DNA from: Intrasporangium calvum
GTDB lineage: Bacteria > Actinomycetota > Actinomycetes > Actinomycetales > Dermatophilaceae
Direction of reading: 5' to 3'
Length of the DNA stretch: 43,245 nt
NCBI RefSeq assembly: GCF_028446585.1
Contig: NZ_JAPFQL010000013.1
Coordinates: forward strand, 1 to 43,245
This document shows, piece after piece, positions 1 to 7,594 of this stretch. Under the pieces are notes generated by a model, which saw only the letters and a program-made list of their open reading frames with translations, was not told the origin of the DNA and did not search any database. Position 1 is the first letter of the stretch, and each line of letters starts with the position of its first letter. The position numbers and the translations under genes are program-made.

Positions 1-30
1 CCCCGGCTCCGTTCGTTGGGACCGGGACGG

Positions 31-1146
31 TCAGCGACGCCAGATGGTGACCACGGCTCGGTCGTCGCCGTGGCCGGCGAGCGCGTGGTCGCAGAGCCGC
101 TGGGCCAGGCCCTCGAAGCCCTTCGTGACGAACGACTCCGCCCGGCCGAGCATCCGGTCGATGCCGTCGACGAGGGTCTTGTCCCTGGCCTCGATGACCC
201 CGTCGCTGTAGAGGACCAGAGCATCGCCCCGTCGCAGGGTGCCGACCTCTCGCGGGTAGTCGGCGTTCTCGATCACGCCGAGCAGTGGTCCTCGGCCGCC
301 GGAGAGCATCCGCCACCGGCCTGACCCGGCTGCGAACTGGGCCGCGGCCGGATGACCGGCGTAGCCGATCGAGAACTCCCCCGTCTCGAGGTTGATCGCC
401 ACGTGGACAGCAGTGGCGAAACCCTCCGGCCAACGCAGTCGCAGCAGGTGGTTGTTGGCGGCGTGGAGGAAGCCGTGCTCGCTCATCTCGCCGAGCAGTC
501 CCCCGAGCGCGCCGGACAGGAGCAGGGACCTGGTGCCCGCCTGACGGCCCTTCCCGGAGACGTCGACGAGCGCGATCTCGAGCGTCGCTCCGTCCGTGGA
601 CCGGCCCGCGACGACGAAGTCACCGGCGAAGCTGTCCCCGTAGGCCGACTCGAGCGCCACCTCGGCCGACCAGTCGGGCGGCAGCTCGGGGAGCTCGCCC
701 TGGGCCCGGAGCCGGTCGCGCATGTCGACGAGCATCGACTCGCCGCTGACGCCGACGACACCAACCTGCGCGCGGGCGTGGGCGAGCCAGATCATCAGCA
801 GCATCGTCGCCAGGGTGACGAGCTCGGTGCCCAGGGTCGCCCCCTTGCGCTCCCCCAGGGACGCACCGACGATGGCCATCGTCGAGAACAGCGCCACGTA
901 GACGACGACGAGGTGACGCGGCTCGAGGAACAGCCCGCCGATCACGACGAGGAACGCGAACACGCCCCAGGGCACGTGCTGGGGCCAGTTGGCAATGGAC
1001 CAGCCGGCCGCCAGGCCGAGCAGGACGAGGCCGAGGACGAGCAGCCACGGCGCACGTGACATCCACGGGACCATCATCCGGGCACGCCGGATCGGCCCGG
1101 CGGCAAAGGTCGGGCGGCGTGAGACGTACGTCTCGTTGAGGGCCAC
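31..1146 (-). CDS. Membrane-anchored PP2C-family (SpoIIE-type) serine phosphatase
   Basis: This encodes a 371-residue protein with a membrane N-terminus and a cytoplasmic phosphatase domain. About four hydrophobic segments lie between residues 33 and 121 (33-50, 59-75, 79-95, 108-121). From about residue 150 the SpoIIE/PP2C pattern follows: GDFVVAGRS with D176, ALVDVSGKG with metal ligand D195, YAGHPAA, GPLLGV, GDALVLYSDGVIEA, and the closing GDDRAVV with D361/D362. Family members remove phosphate from serine or threonine on anti-sigma antagonists or similar regulators, usually under control of an N-terminal sensor. No PAS or GAF domain is visible here, so the membrane part may be the sensor. 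The start taken is a GTG 3 nt after a GGAGG; the ATG pair at residues 24-25 is an alternative. No anti-sigma partner gene lies next to it, so the substrate is unknown. Confidence 0.85.
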   Translation of the reverse strand: MALNETYVSRRPTFAAGPIRRARMMVPWMSRAPWLLVLGLVLLGLAAGWSIANWPQHVPWGVFAFLVVIGGLFLEPRHLVVVYVALFSTMAIVGASLGERKGATLGTELVTLATMLLMIWLAHARAQVGVVGVSGESMLVDMRDRLRAQGELPELPPDWSAEVALESAYGDSFAGDFVVAGRSTDGATLEIALVDVSGKGRQAGTRSLLLSGALGGLLGEMSEHGFLHAANNHLLRLRWPEGFATAVHVAINLETGEFSIGYAGHPAAAQFAAGSGRWRMLSGGRGPLLGVIENADYPREVGTLRRGDALVLYSDGVIEARDKTLVDGIDRMLGRAESFVTKGFEGLAQRLCDHALAGHGDDRAVVTIWRR

Positions 1147-1251
1147 AGGCCTCCATCCCTGGATCGAAGGGGCCGTGGAGGGTCCGGCAGGCAGCGATCC
1201 TCGTAGCGTCAGTGAGGGGTCAGTCGGTGATGACGTCGTCGGGCGATGAAG

Positions 1252-1731
1252 TCAGCTGGCCGAGTCCGGCAGCGACGGCAGGGCGCGGTCGGACTCGTAC
1301 GCCGAAACCATACCTATGCGACGGCTGTGTCGCTCATCATCGGAGAATTCCGTGACCAAGAAGGTATCGACGATCTGCTTGGCCAGGTCCTCGGAGGTGA
1401 AGCGGGCGCCGATCGAGACGATCTGCGCATCGTTGTGCTCCCGCGCGAGCGAGGCCAGCTCGGTCGAGTACGCCAGGGCGGCCCGGATGCCGGCGACCTT
1501 GTTGGCCGCCATCTGCTCGCCGTTGCCGGAGCCGCCGAGGACGACGCCGCGCGAGCCAGGCTCGGCCGCCACGGCCTCGGCGGCACGCAGGACGAAGACG
1601 GGGTAGTCGTCCTTGGCGTCGTAGGCGAAGGGACCGTGGTTGACGACGTCGTGGCCGGCGCCCTCGAGGTGCGCCATGAGGGCCTGCTGGAGCTCGTAGG
1701 AGGCGTGGTCGCCGCCGATGTGGATACGCAT
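1252..1731 (-). CDS. rpiB: Ribose-5-phosphate isomerase B
   Basis: This 159-residue protein interconverts ribose 5-phosphate and ribulose 5-phosphate in the pentose phosphate pathway. It shows the RpiB/LacAB signature throughout: MRIHIGGDHASYELQ at the N-terminus, GGSGNGEQMAANKVAGIRA in the middle, REHNDAQIVSIGAR, and RHSRRIGMV. The catalytic cysteine of the E. coli enzyme is a serine here (GSGNGE), as in mycobacterial RpiB, where the following glutamate is thought to act as base. The start has an AAGGA 5 nt upstream of ATG. It lies 41 nt downstream of the nitroreductase gene on the same strand, so the two are probably co-transcribed. The pair next to pepN matches the Rv2465c-Rv2466c-Rv2467 order that I recall from M. 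tuberculosis. Confidence 0.95.
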   Translation of the reverse strand: MRIHIGGDHASYELQQALMAHLEGAGHDVVNHGPFAYDAKDDYPVFVLRAAEAVAAEPGSRGVVLGGSGNGEQMAANKVAGIRAALAYSTELASLAREHNDAQIVSIGARFTSEDLAKQIVDTFLVTEFSDDERHSRRIGMVSAYESDRALPSLPDSAS

Positions 1732-1772
1732 GTCCGTCCTTGTTGCGGTGGGTGGGGAGATGGGGGTGCAGC

Positions 1773-2396
1773 TCAGGTGAAGATGGGGTGCTCGGTGCGG
1801 GTGCGCTTCAGCTCGTAGAAGCCCGGCGTCCCGGCCACGAGGACGCAGCCGTCCCAGAGCCGGGCGGCGTCCTCGCCCTTGGGGGCCGGGGTGACGACGG
1901 GCCCGAAGAAGGCGACCCCCTCGACGGCGATGATGGGGGTGCCGACGTCGGTGCCCACGAGGGAGATGCCGCGCTTGTGGCTGCGGCGCAGGGCCGCGTC
2001 GTGGGTCTTGTGGTGCGCCGCACCAGCCAGTGTCGCCGGGAGGCCCACCTCGTCGAGTGCCTCACGGACCACCCGGTCGAGGTCCGTCATGCGGCCGGGG
2101 TGGATCCGGGTGCCCATCGCGTCGTAGAGCGGCTTGACGACCTCGGGCCCGTGCTCCTCGGCCGCCGCGACGATGACCCGCACGGGCCCCCAGGCGCTGT
2201 CCAGCAGGGAGCGGTACGCCGCGTCCAGGTCCCGGTGCTCGTTGAGGACCGCGAGGCTCATCACCGACCAGGTGACGTCGAGGTCGCGCAGACGCTCGGC
2301 CTCCATGAGCCAGCGCGAGGTCATCCAGGCCCAGGGACAGATGGGGTCGAACCACATCTCCACGGGCGTGCGTGCAGTCGTGCCGTCGGTCGCCAT
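1773..2396 (-). CDS. DsbA-family mycothiol-dependent nitroreductase-like protein (Rv2466c family)
   Basis: This 207-residue thioredoxin-fold protein closely resembles M. tuberculosis Rv2466c as I remember it, a mycothiol-linked nitroreductase/oxidoreductase. Recognisable stretches are WFDPICPWAW (residues 15-24), VMSLAVLNEHRD, AWGPVRV, DPLYxAMGxRIH-like PLYDAMGTRIH, DVGTPIIAVEGVAFFGPV, and FYELKRTRTE near the C-terminus. The active site reads C20-P-W-A23, so the resolving cysteine of the CPWC motif is alanine and the protein can only work as a monothiol. The reading frame stays open far upstream, antisense to pepN, but family similarity begins at this ATG. Just upstream on the same strand is TGC-AAGGAT, 6 nt before the ATG, which may be a leaderless promoter. 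It is divergent from pepN. Confidence 0.88.
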   Translation of the reverse strand: MATDGTTARTPVEMWFDPICPWAWMTSRWLMEAERLRDLDVTWSVMSLAVLNEHRDLDAAYRSLLDSAWGPVRVIVAAAEEHGPEVVKPLYDAMGTRIHPGRMTDLDRVVREALDEVGLPATLAGAAHHKTHDAALRRSHKRGISLVGTDVGTPIIAVEGVAFFGPVVTPAPKGEDAARLWDGCVLVAGTPGFYELKRTRTEHPIFT

Positions 2397-2402
2397 GGCC
2401 TC

Positions 2403-2408
2403 ATCCTT
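2403..2408 (-). promoter_or_regulatory. Candidate extended -10 element of the nitroreductase gene
   Basis: Read on the minus strand, TGC-AAGGAT ends 6 nt before the ATG at 2396. The thioesterase gene at 11375 has the same nine bases at the same distance. This spacing would give a leaderless or nearly leaderless transcript. No clear -35 box is seen. AAGGAG-like pairing with the ribosome cannot be excluded, because AAGGATGAGG also resembles a Shine-Dalgarno sequence. Confidence 0.35.
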
Positions 2409-2546
2409 GCATCCCGCGATCCCTGGCCCGCTCCGCCCGAGCGGTCCCTGGGCCTCTCCGCATCCGTGCGAGGATGTCCCGCGACGAGGCCGTCCCCACC
2501 CCTGGACAGGTCTCCCCACGAAACCTGTCCCATGAGGAGGACTTCC

Positions 2547-5111
2547 GTGCCCGGCAAGAACCTGACCCGCGACGAAGCGGCGCTGCGCGCCAGCCTGCTG
2601 CGGGTCGAGACGTACGACGTGACGCTCGACCTGACCACGGGCCCCGAGACCTTCCGCACCGTCTCCTCCGTCCGGTTCACCTGCTCGGAGCCCGGCGCCG
2701 AGAGCTTCATCGACCTCATCGCCGACTCCGTCGAGCGGGTCACCCTCAACGGGGTTGAGCTCGACCCGGCCGCGGTCTTCGCGGACTCCCGCGTCACGCT
2801 GCCGGGCCTGGCCGCGGACAACGAGCTGACCGTGGCTGCCACGGGCCGCTACACCAACACCGGCGAGGGCCTGCACCGCTTCGTCGACCCGGTGGACAAC
2901 GAGGTCTACCTCTACACGCAGTTCGAGGTCCCGGACTCGCGGCGGATGTTCGCTGTGTTCGAGCAGCCCGACCTCAAGGCGTCGTTCCACTTCACGGTCA
3001 CCGCCCCGGCGCACTGGAAGGTGATCTCCAACTCCCCCACGCCCCCGCCGGTCCCGGGCGGCGTCGTCGATCACACCGAGGTCGCCACGTGGGACTTCCC
3101 GCCGACGAAGCGCATCTCCTCCTACATCACGGCCCTCATCGCCGGCCCCTACGACGAGGTCCGCGACCAGGTCGCGACCCGCAACGGCGTCGTGCCGCTC
3201 GGGGTCTTCTGCCGCAAGTCGCTGACGCAGTACCTCGACGCGGACAACATCTTCGACTGCACCAAGCGCGGGTTCGCGTTCTTCGAGGAGCAGTTCGACC
3301 AGCCCTACCCGTTCGAGAAGTACGACCAGGTCTTCACCCCCGAGTACAACATGGGCGCGATGGAGAACGCCGGCGCCGTGACCTTCACCGAGGTCTACGT
3401 CTTCCGGTCCAAGGTCTCCGAGGCGAAGGTCGAGCGGCGCGCCCTGACGATCCTGCACGAGCTCGCCCACATGTGGTTCGGCAACCTCGTGACGATGAAG
3501 TGGTGGGACGACCTCTGGCTCAACGAGTCGTTCGCTGAGTGGGCGTCGACGACGTGCCAGGCCGAGGCGACGCAGTGGACGAGCGCGTGGACGACCTTCG
3601 GCACGGCGGAGAAGGCGTGGGCCTACGCCCAGGACCAGCTCACGTCGACGCACCCGATCGCCGCGGACATGCGCCACCTCGAGGACGTCGAGGTGAACTT
3701 CGACGGGATCACCTACGCCAAGGGTGCCTCCGTGCTCAAGCAGCTCGTCGCCTACGTCGGGCGCGAGCCGTTCGTCACCGCGCTGCGTGAGTACTTCGCC
3801 AAGCACGCCTGGGGCAACACGACCCTCGCCGACCTGCTCGGTGAGCTGGAGCGCGCCTCGGGCCGCGAGCTCACGTCGTGGTCGAAGCTGTGGCTCGAGA
3901 CCGCGGGTGTCAACACCCTGCGGCCGGTCTTCGAGGTCGCGCCGGATGGCACGTACAGCTCCTTCGCCGTCGAGCAGACCGCCGCGGCCGACTACCCGAC
4001 GCTGCGCCCCCACCGGCTCGGCATCGGCCTCTACAACCGCGAGGGCAGCTCGCTCGTCCGCGTCGGCTACCACGAGGTGGACGTGGACGGGGCACGCACC
4101 GAGCTCGCGGAGCTCGTCGGCGTCGCCCAGCCCGACCTGCTGCTCCTCAACGACGACGACCTCGCCTACGCGAAGATCCGCCTCGACCCGCGGTCGCTGC
4201 GCACGGCCCTCGACCTGCCGCGCGGCTTCCAGGACTCCCTGCCGCGCTCGCTCGTCCTCGGCGCGACGTGGGACATGACGCGCGACGCGGAGATGCCGGC
4301 GCGGGACTTCGTCCGCTTCGTCCTCGACTCCCTGCCCGGCGAGAGCGACTCCACGCTGCTGCGGGTCCTGCTCTCCCAGATCACCACGGCCGCGCGGCTC
4401 TACACCGCGCCCGGGCACCGCGCGGAGACGGCTGCCCTGCTCTCCTCGACCCTGCACGGGCTGGCCGAGACCGCCGAGCCCGGCAGCGACGCGCAGTTCC
4501 AGCTGCTGGAGGCCTGGGCCAACACGACCGTCGACCGCGCCGACGAGGAGCCGCTGCGAGCCCTGCTCAGCGGCACCGCCGCGCTGCCCGGCCTCACCAT
4601 CGACACGGAGCTGCGCTGGACGCTGATCCGCGCCCTTGCAGCGCTCGGTGCCGCGGACGCGGCCGAGATCCAGGCCGAGCTCGACCGTGACCCGACCTCG
4701 ACGGGCCGCGAGCGCGCCGCAGAGGCCCTGGCCGCCCGGCCGACCGCCGAGGCCAAGGCCGAGGCGTGGGCCAAGGCGGTCGAGCGCAACGACCTGTCCA
4801 ACCAGATGGTCCAGGCCATCGGGAGCGGGTTCCGGCGCACCACCGACCTGTCGCTCCTCGAGCCCTACGTCGAGAAGTACCACGCGATGCTCCTCGAGGC
4901 CTGGGCGGCCCGGAGCGTCGCCATCGGCGAGCGGGTCGTCGGCGGCTTCTACCCGTTCGACCTCGCGGACTCGTCGCTCAAGGCGGCGTCCGACGCGTGG
5001 CTGGCCGCGCACCGCGACGCCCCGGCCGGGCTGGCCCGCACCGTCGCCGAGAACCGCGACACCATCACCCGTGCGCTCCTCGCGCAGGCCAGGGACGCCG
5101 AGCGCGACTGA
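2547..5111 (+). CDS. pepN: Aminopeptidase N, M1 zinc metallopeptidase
   Basis: This 854-residue cytoplasmic aminopeptidase removes N-terminal amino acids from peptides. The M1 signature is complete: GAMENAG at 270-276, which binds the substrate amino group, the zinc site H304-E-L-A-H308 with third ligand E327 in NESFAEW, and a long helical ERAP1-like C-terminal domain from about residue 500. The GTG start at 2547 is chosen because a GAGGAGG lies 6 nt upstream (2534-2540). The in-frame ATG at 2532 lies just before this ribosome site and is less likely. Length and domain order are normal for actinobacterial PepN. The divergent nitroreductase and rpiB, and the downstream glbO and aglA, repeat a gene order that I recall from mycobacteria. 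The region 2409-2531 holds no other gene. Confidence 0.96.
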   Translation: MPGKNLTRDEAALRASLLRVETYDVTLDLTTGPETFRTVSSVRFTCSEPGAESFIDLIADSVERVTLNGVELDPAAVFADSRVTLPGLAADNELTVAATGRYTNTGEGLHRFVDPVDNEVYLYTQFEVPDSRRMFAVFEQPDLKASFHFTVTAPAHWKVISNSPTPPPVPGGVVDHTEVATWDFPPTKRISSYITALIAGPYDEVRDQVATRNGVVPLGVFCRKSLTQYLDADNIFDCTKRGFAFFEEQFDQPYPFEKYDQVFTPEYNMGAMENAGAVTFTEVYVFRSKVSEAKVERRALTILHELAHMWFGNLVTMKWWDDLWLNESFAEWASTTCQAEATQWTSAWTTFGTAEKAWAYAQDQLTSTHPIAADMRHLEDVEVNFDGITYAKGASVLKQLVAYVGREPFVTALREYFAKHAWGNTTLADLLGELERASGRELTSWSKLWLETAGVNTLRPVFEVAPDGTYSSFAVEQTAAADYPTLRPHRLGIGLYNREGSSLVRVGYHEVDVDGARTELAELVGVAQPDLLLLNDDDLAYAKIRLDPRSLRTALDLPRGFQDSLPRSLVLGATWDMTRDAEMPARDFVRFVLDSLPGESDSTLLRVLLSQITTAARLYTAPGHRAETAALLSSTLHGLAETAEPGSDAQFQLLEAWANTTVDRADEEPLRALLSGTAALPGLTIDTELRWTLIRALAALGAADAAEIQAELDRDPTSTGRERAAEALAARPTAEAKAEAWAKAVERNDLSNQMVQAIGSGFRRTTDLSLLEPYVEKYHAMLLEAWAARSVAIGERVVGGFYPFDLADSSLKAASDAWLAAHRDAPAGLARTVAENRDTITRALLAQARDAERD

Positions 5112-5129
5112 GCCGTCGAGCGCCAGCGG

Positions 5130-5144
5130 GCTGAGCGGCATACG
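5130..5144 (-). repeat. Dispersed motif copy 1
   Basis: On the minus strand this reads CGTATGCCGCTCAGC. It lies 19 nt after the pepN stop and is the left arm of the exact inverted pair with copy 2. Confidence 0.85.
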
Positions 5145-5156
5145 ACAGCAACCAGA

Positions 5157-5176
5157 GGGGGGCCACCTGGCCTCCC
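5157..5176 (+). terminator. Candidate pepN terminator or attenuator hairpin
   Basis: An 8-bp stem GGGGGGCC/GGCCTCCC closes a 4-nt loop. No U-tract follows; the next bases are the mscS Shine-Dalgarno GGAAGGA. It could therefore work as an attenuator between pepN and mscS rather than as a full terminator. Confidence 0.45.
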
Positions 5177-5191
5177 GGAAGGATTGACAGG

Positions 5192-6130
5192 ATGGACCGT
5201 ATGCCGCTCAGCTCAGTTCCGCTCCTCACGTGGGCCCAGGTGGGTGACTGGCTCTTCGGAGTGCCGGTCCGGATCATCGTCACCATTGCCCTGGCGATCG
5301 TGGCCCGTTGGCTGCTCCTGCGGCTCATTGACCGAGTGGTCACCACCGCGACCAGCCGGCACGCCCAGCGGCTGGCCGAGCTGCCCGGGGGCGGCCGCTC
5401 GCTGGCCCAGGCCATCGGCCTGGCGCACGAGCGCCACGTCCAACGGACCCGGACGATGGGCTCACTCCTGCGCAGCGTCGTCACCGTCGTCGTCGCCACG
5501 GTGGCCGTCCTCACCGTCATGGCCCTGCTCGAGATCCCGCTCGCCCCGCTCCTCGCCTCGGCCGGCGTGGGGGGTGTCGCGCTCGGGTTCGGCGCCCAGA
5601 GCCTGGTCAAGGACTTCCTCTCCGGCATCTTCATGATCATCGAGGACCAGTACGGCGTCGGCGACGTCATCGACACGGGCGAGGCGGTCGGGACGGTGGA
5701 GAACGTCTCCCTGCGCGTCACGCAGCTGCGCGACGCGAGCGGCGTGACCTGGTATGTGCGCAACGGCGAGATCATCCGGATCGGCAACCGGTCCCAGGGG
5801 TGGTCCACCGCGATGGTCGACATCCCCGTCGCCTACGACGAGGACATCGAGCGGGCCCAGCGCGTCATCCGCGAGGTCGTCGAGACCATGGACCAGCACG
5901 CGCCCTGGGACGAGAAGCTGCTCGGGGCCCCCGAGGTCGTCGGCGTCGAGTCCATCGCCGGGGGGGCGGTCACGATCCGCATCCTCGCCAAGACCGTCGC
6001 GCAGGAGCACTTCGGCGTGCAGCGCGAGATCCGCGAGCGGGTCAAGGTCGCGTTCGACCGCGAGGGCATCCGCTCGCCCGTCCTGCTGCCCCCGGTTCCG
6101 CCCTTCAGCGGCAAGCCGTCAGGTGCCTGA
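5192..6130 (+). CDS. MscS-family small-conductance mechanosensitive channel
   Basis: This 312-residue inner-membrane channel protein probably releases solutes on hypo-osmotic shock. Hydrophobic helices lie at about 23-47, 93-113 and 117-146. The last carries the pore-lining MscS signature ASAGVGGVALGFGAQSLVKDF, followed by the cytoplasmic vestibule domain (MIIEDQYGVGDVI and onward). Length is close to E. coli MscS (286 residues). The ATG at 5192 has GGAAGGA 8 nt upstream. A second ATG at 5201 lies inside motif copy 2, so the first residues differ between the two possible starts. It follows pepN by 80 nt that contain nested inverted repeats. Confidence 0.93.
   Translation: MDRMPLSSVPLLTWAQVGDWLFGVPVRIIVTIALAIVARWLLLRLIDRVVTTATSRHAQRLAELPGGGRSLAQAIGLAHERHVQRTRTMGSLLRSVVTVVVATVAVLTVMALLEIPLAPLLASAGVGGVALGFGAQSLVKDFLSGIFMIIEDQYGVGDVIDTGEAVGTVENVSLRVTQLRDASGVTWYVRNGEIIRIGNRSQGWSTAMVDIPVAYDEDIERAQRVIREVVETMDQHAPWDEKLLGAPEVVGVESIAGGAVTIRILAKTVAQEHFGVQREIRERVKVAFDREGIRSPVLLPPVPPFSGKPSGA
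5198..5212 (+). repeat. Dispersed motif copy 2
   Basis: CGTATGCCGCTCAGC lies inside the 5' end of mscS, encoding residues around the second methionine. It is the exact reverse complement of copy 1, and the following CTCAGTTCC resembles the flank of copies 3 and 8. Confidence 0.85.
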
Positions 6131-6160
6131 GGTGTCGTGCAGGTCTGGGAGAATTCCCCG

Positions 6161-6547
6161 GTGACGTACTACGACGACTTCGGCGGCCACGAGACCTTCG
6201 CGCAGCTCGTGCGCGAGTTCTACCGAGGTGTCGCCCAGGACGAGGAGCTCCGGGCGCTCTACCCGGAAGAGGACCTCGGCCCCGCGGAGGACCGGCTGCG
6301 CATGTTCTTCGAGCAGTACTGGGGCGGCCCGACGACCTACTCCGACCAGCGCGGCCACCCACGTCTGCGGATGCGGCACGTGCCGTTCGCCGTCACGCCG
6401 GACATGCGGGACCGCTGGCTGCTGCACATGATGAACGCCGTCGACACCCTGGACCTCGAGCCGGAGCTCGAGGACCGGCTGCGTGACTACCTCACCCGGG
6501 CGGCCTACTCGCTCGTCAACGCGCCGGGCCCGGACGGCGCCTACTGA
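6161..6547 (+). CDS. glbO: Group II truncated haemoglobin
   Basis: This 128-residue protein matches mycobacterial GlbO in length and motif order. The haem-pocket residues are in place: proximal His73 (RMRHVPF, F8), Tyr21 at B10, Tyr34 at CD1 and Trp86 at G8. The stretch EDRLRMFFEQYWGGPTTYS is characteristic of the group. GlbO binds oxygen tightly and is linked to redox and peroxide chemistry and membrane respiration in mycobacteria. The GTG at 6161 is used because GGGAGA lies 8 nt upstream and the resulting length equals that of the mycobacterial protein. An in-frame GTG at 6137 overlaps less well. It starts 30 nt after mscS and is probably in the same transcript. Confidence 0.95.
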   Translation: MTYYDDFGGHETFAQLVREFYRGVAQDEELRALYPEEDLGPAEDRLRMFFEQYWGGPTTYSDQRGHPRLRMRHVPFAVTPDMRDRWLLHMMNAVDTLDLEPELEDRLRDYLTRAAYSLVNAPGPDGAY

Positions 6548-6596
6548 GACCCTGCCTCACAGGGAGTCACAGGTGGTTCAGAGGCTCCTGCTGGGT

Positions 6597-6636
6597 GGGG
6601 GGTGTTGTGTGGAGTCAAGAGAAACACACACCCCCC
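6597..6636. terminator. Strong inverted repeat between glbO and the secreted protein gene
   Basis: GGGGGGTGT (6597-6605) pairs with ACACCCCCC (6628-6636). After one bulged T, four more pairs follow (GTGT 6607-6610 with ACAC 6624-6627), leaving a 13-nt loop. It lies 50 nt after the glbO stop and 45 nt before the next start. There is no T-tract after it, so it may be a terminator, an mRNA-stabilising leader hairpin or an operator. Confidence 0.55.
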
Positions 6637-6680
6637 GATGCTCGCCGACACGGCGGGTCGCAGAAAGGACAAGGATCGCC

Positions 6681-7349
6681 ATGATGCCGATCAACAAGAG
6701 AATGGCCGGGATCGCGACCGTGGGCGTGGCCGCCCTCGCGCTCGGACTCGGTTTCTCCAGCGTCGCCCAGGCGGAGGAGACCCCGGCGCCGACCACCACC
6801 CAGAGCGAGGACTCCACCGGCTTCGGTCGGATGGGCCACGGGATGGGCAACGGGATGGGCAACGGCGCTCGCGGCATGCACGCCGACCTGTCCGACCTCG
6901 CGACCGAGCTCGGCGTGGACGAGTCGAAGCTCAGCGACGCCATGGACGCCGCCCGCGATGGCCTGCGCGACCAGATGACGGACCTGCGGGACTCGGTCCA
7001 GAGTGGTGACCTCGACCGCGACGCCGTGCGGGAGCAGATGCACGACGCCATGGCCAAGGCCCTCGCCGACGCGCTCGACCTCGACGCCGCCAAGGTCGAG
7101 GCTGCGCTGGACAAGGTCCAGGCTGCCCACCAGGCCGAGCGCGAGCAGGCCCTCACGGACCGGCTCGACCAGGCCGTCAAGGACGGCAAGCTCACCCAGG
7201 CCGAGGCGGACGCCGTCAAGAAGGCCATCGACGCCGGTGCCATCGGCGGCGGCATGGGTGGCGGGATGCGCGGCGGCATGGGCCACATGGGTGGCGCCGG
7301 CATGGGCGCGGGCATGGGCGCCGGCATGGGCGCCGCCTCGAACACCTGA
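6681..7349 (+). CDS. Secreted helical protein with Met/Gly/His-rich tails, function unknown
   Basis: This 222-residue protein begins with a signal peptide (positive MxPINKRM, hydrophobic 9-26, likely cleavage after VAQA at 31), so it is exported. The mature part has a Met/His/Gly-rich stretch (FGRMGHGMGNGMGNGARGMH, about 48-67), a central alpha-helical region of about 120 residues built from recurring L-G-V/L-D-x-x-K-V/L and LTQAEADAVKKA motifs, and a C-terminal tail of GGGMxGGM and GAGMGAGM repeats. Clustered Met and His with no Cys resembles soft-metal (copper-type) binding segments, but this is inference. AAGGA lies 5 nt before the ATG at 6681 and 8 nt before the ATG at 6684; either may be used. 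A strong terminator follows. Confidence 0.75.
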   Translation: MMPINKRMAGIATVGVAALALGLGFSSVAQAEETPAPTTTQSEDSTGFGRMGHGMGNGMGNGARGMHADLSDLATELGVDESKLSDAMDAARDGLRDQMTDLRDSVQSGDLDRDAVREQMHDAMAKALADALDLDAAKVEAALDKVQAAHQAEREQALTDRLDQAVKDGKLTQAEADAVKKAIDAGAIGGGMGGGMRGGMGHMGGAGMGAGMGAGMGAASNT

Positions 7350-7372
7350 CCGTTTCCCTTCCGCAGCACTCG

Positions 7373-7407
7373 GGCCCGCACGTCCCCGCCGGACGTGCGG
7401 GCCTTCT
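7373..7407 (+). terminator. Intrinsic terminator of the secreted-protein gene
   Basis: A perfect 13-bp stem (GGCCCGCACGTCC at 7373-7385 with GGACGTGCGGGCC at 7391-7403) closes a 5-nt loop and is followed by TTCT. It begins 23 nt after the stop codon. Confidence 0.88.
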
Positions 7408-7489
7408 GCTACCGCTTAGAGCGCCTCCCAGGTGAGGACTCCGTCCCGACCCCGCCGCTCTCCCAGCTGAGCGAGATCGACGAAACTCA

Positions 7490-7504
7490 GCTCAGCGGCA
7501 TACG
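7490..7504 (-). repeat. Dispersed motif copy 3
   Basis: On the minus strand this reads CGTATGCCGCTGAGC, then TGAGTTTCG, a tail shared with copy 8. GCTGAG at 7466-7471 and CTCAGC at 7486-7491 can pair next to it. Confidence 0.85.
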
Positions 7505-7594
7505 GAACGACGACCCGCAGCAGCCCCCGACACCACCCCCAAACGCGTCGTCATGCAAGAAATTGCAGATCTTGCTTGGGTTTTCAGCGATCAT

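Larger units (their letters stand above)
5130..5212. repeat. Exact 15-bp inverted pair of the dispersed motif enclosing a hairpin and the mscS ribosome site
   Basis: GCTGAGCGGCATACG at 5130-5144 and its exact reverse complement at 5198-5212 flank 53 nt. Inside lies a second hairpin, GGGGGGCC (5157-5164), loop ACCT, GGCCTCCC (5169-5176), with one G-U pair if transcribed. The inner hairpin could end the pepN transcript. The outer arm at 5198-5212 lies just after the mscS ATG at 5192 and contains the alternative ATG at 5201. Folding of the outer arms would bury the mscS ribosome site (5177-5183) in the loop region. Confidence 0.8.

Noticed and set aside
1740-2531. Plus-strand extension upstream of pepN
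   Set aside because: It is antisense to the nitroreductase gene and lacks family similarity. The GTG at 2547 has a strong ribosome site.
1773-5141. Very long minus-strand frame that covers pepN
   Set aside because: Only its last 207 codons (1773-2396) have a family match. The rest is antisense to pepN with Arg/Gly/Val-rich composition typical of G+C shadow frames and no ribosome site.
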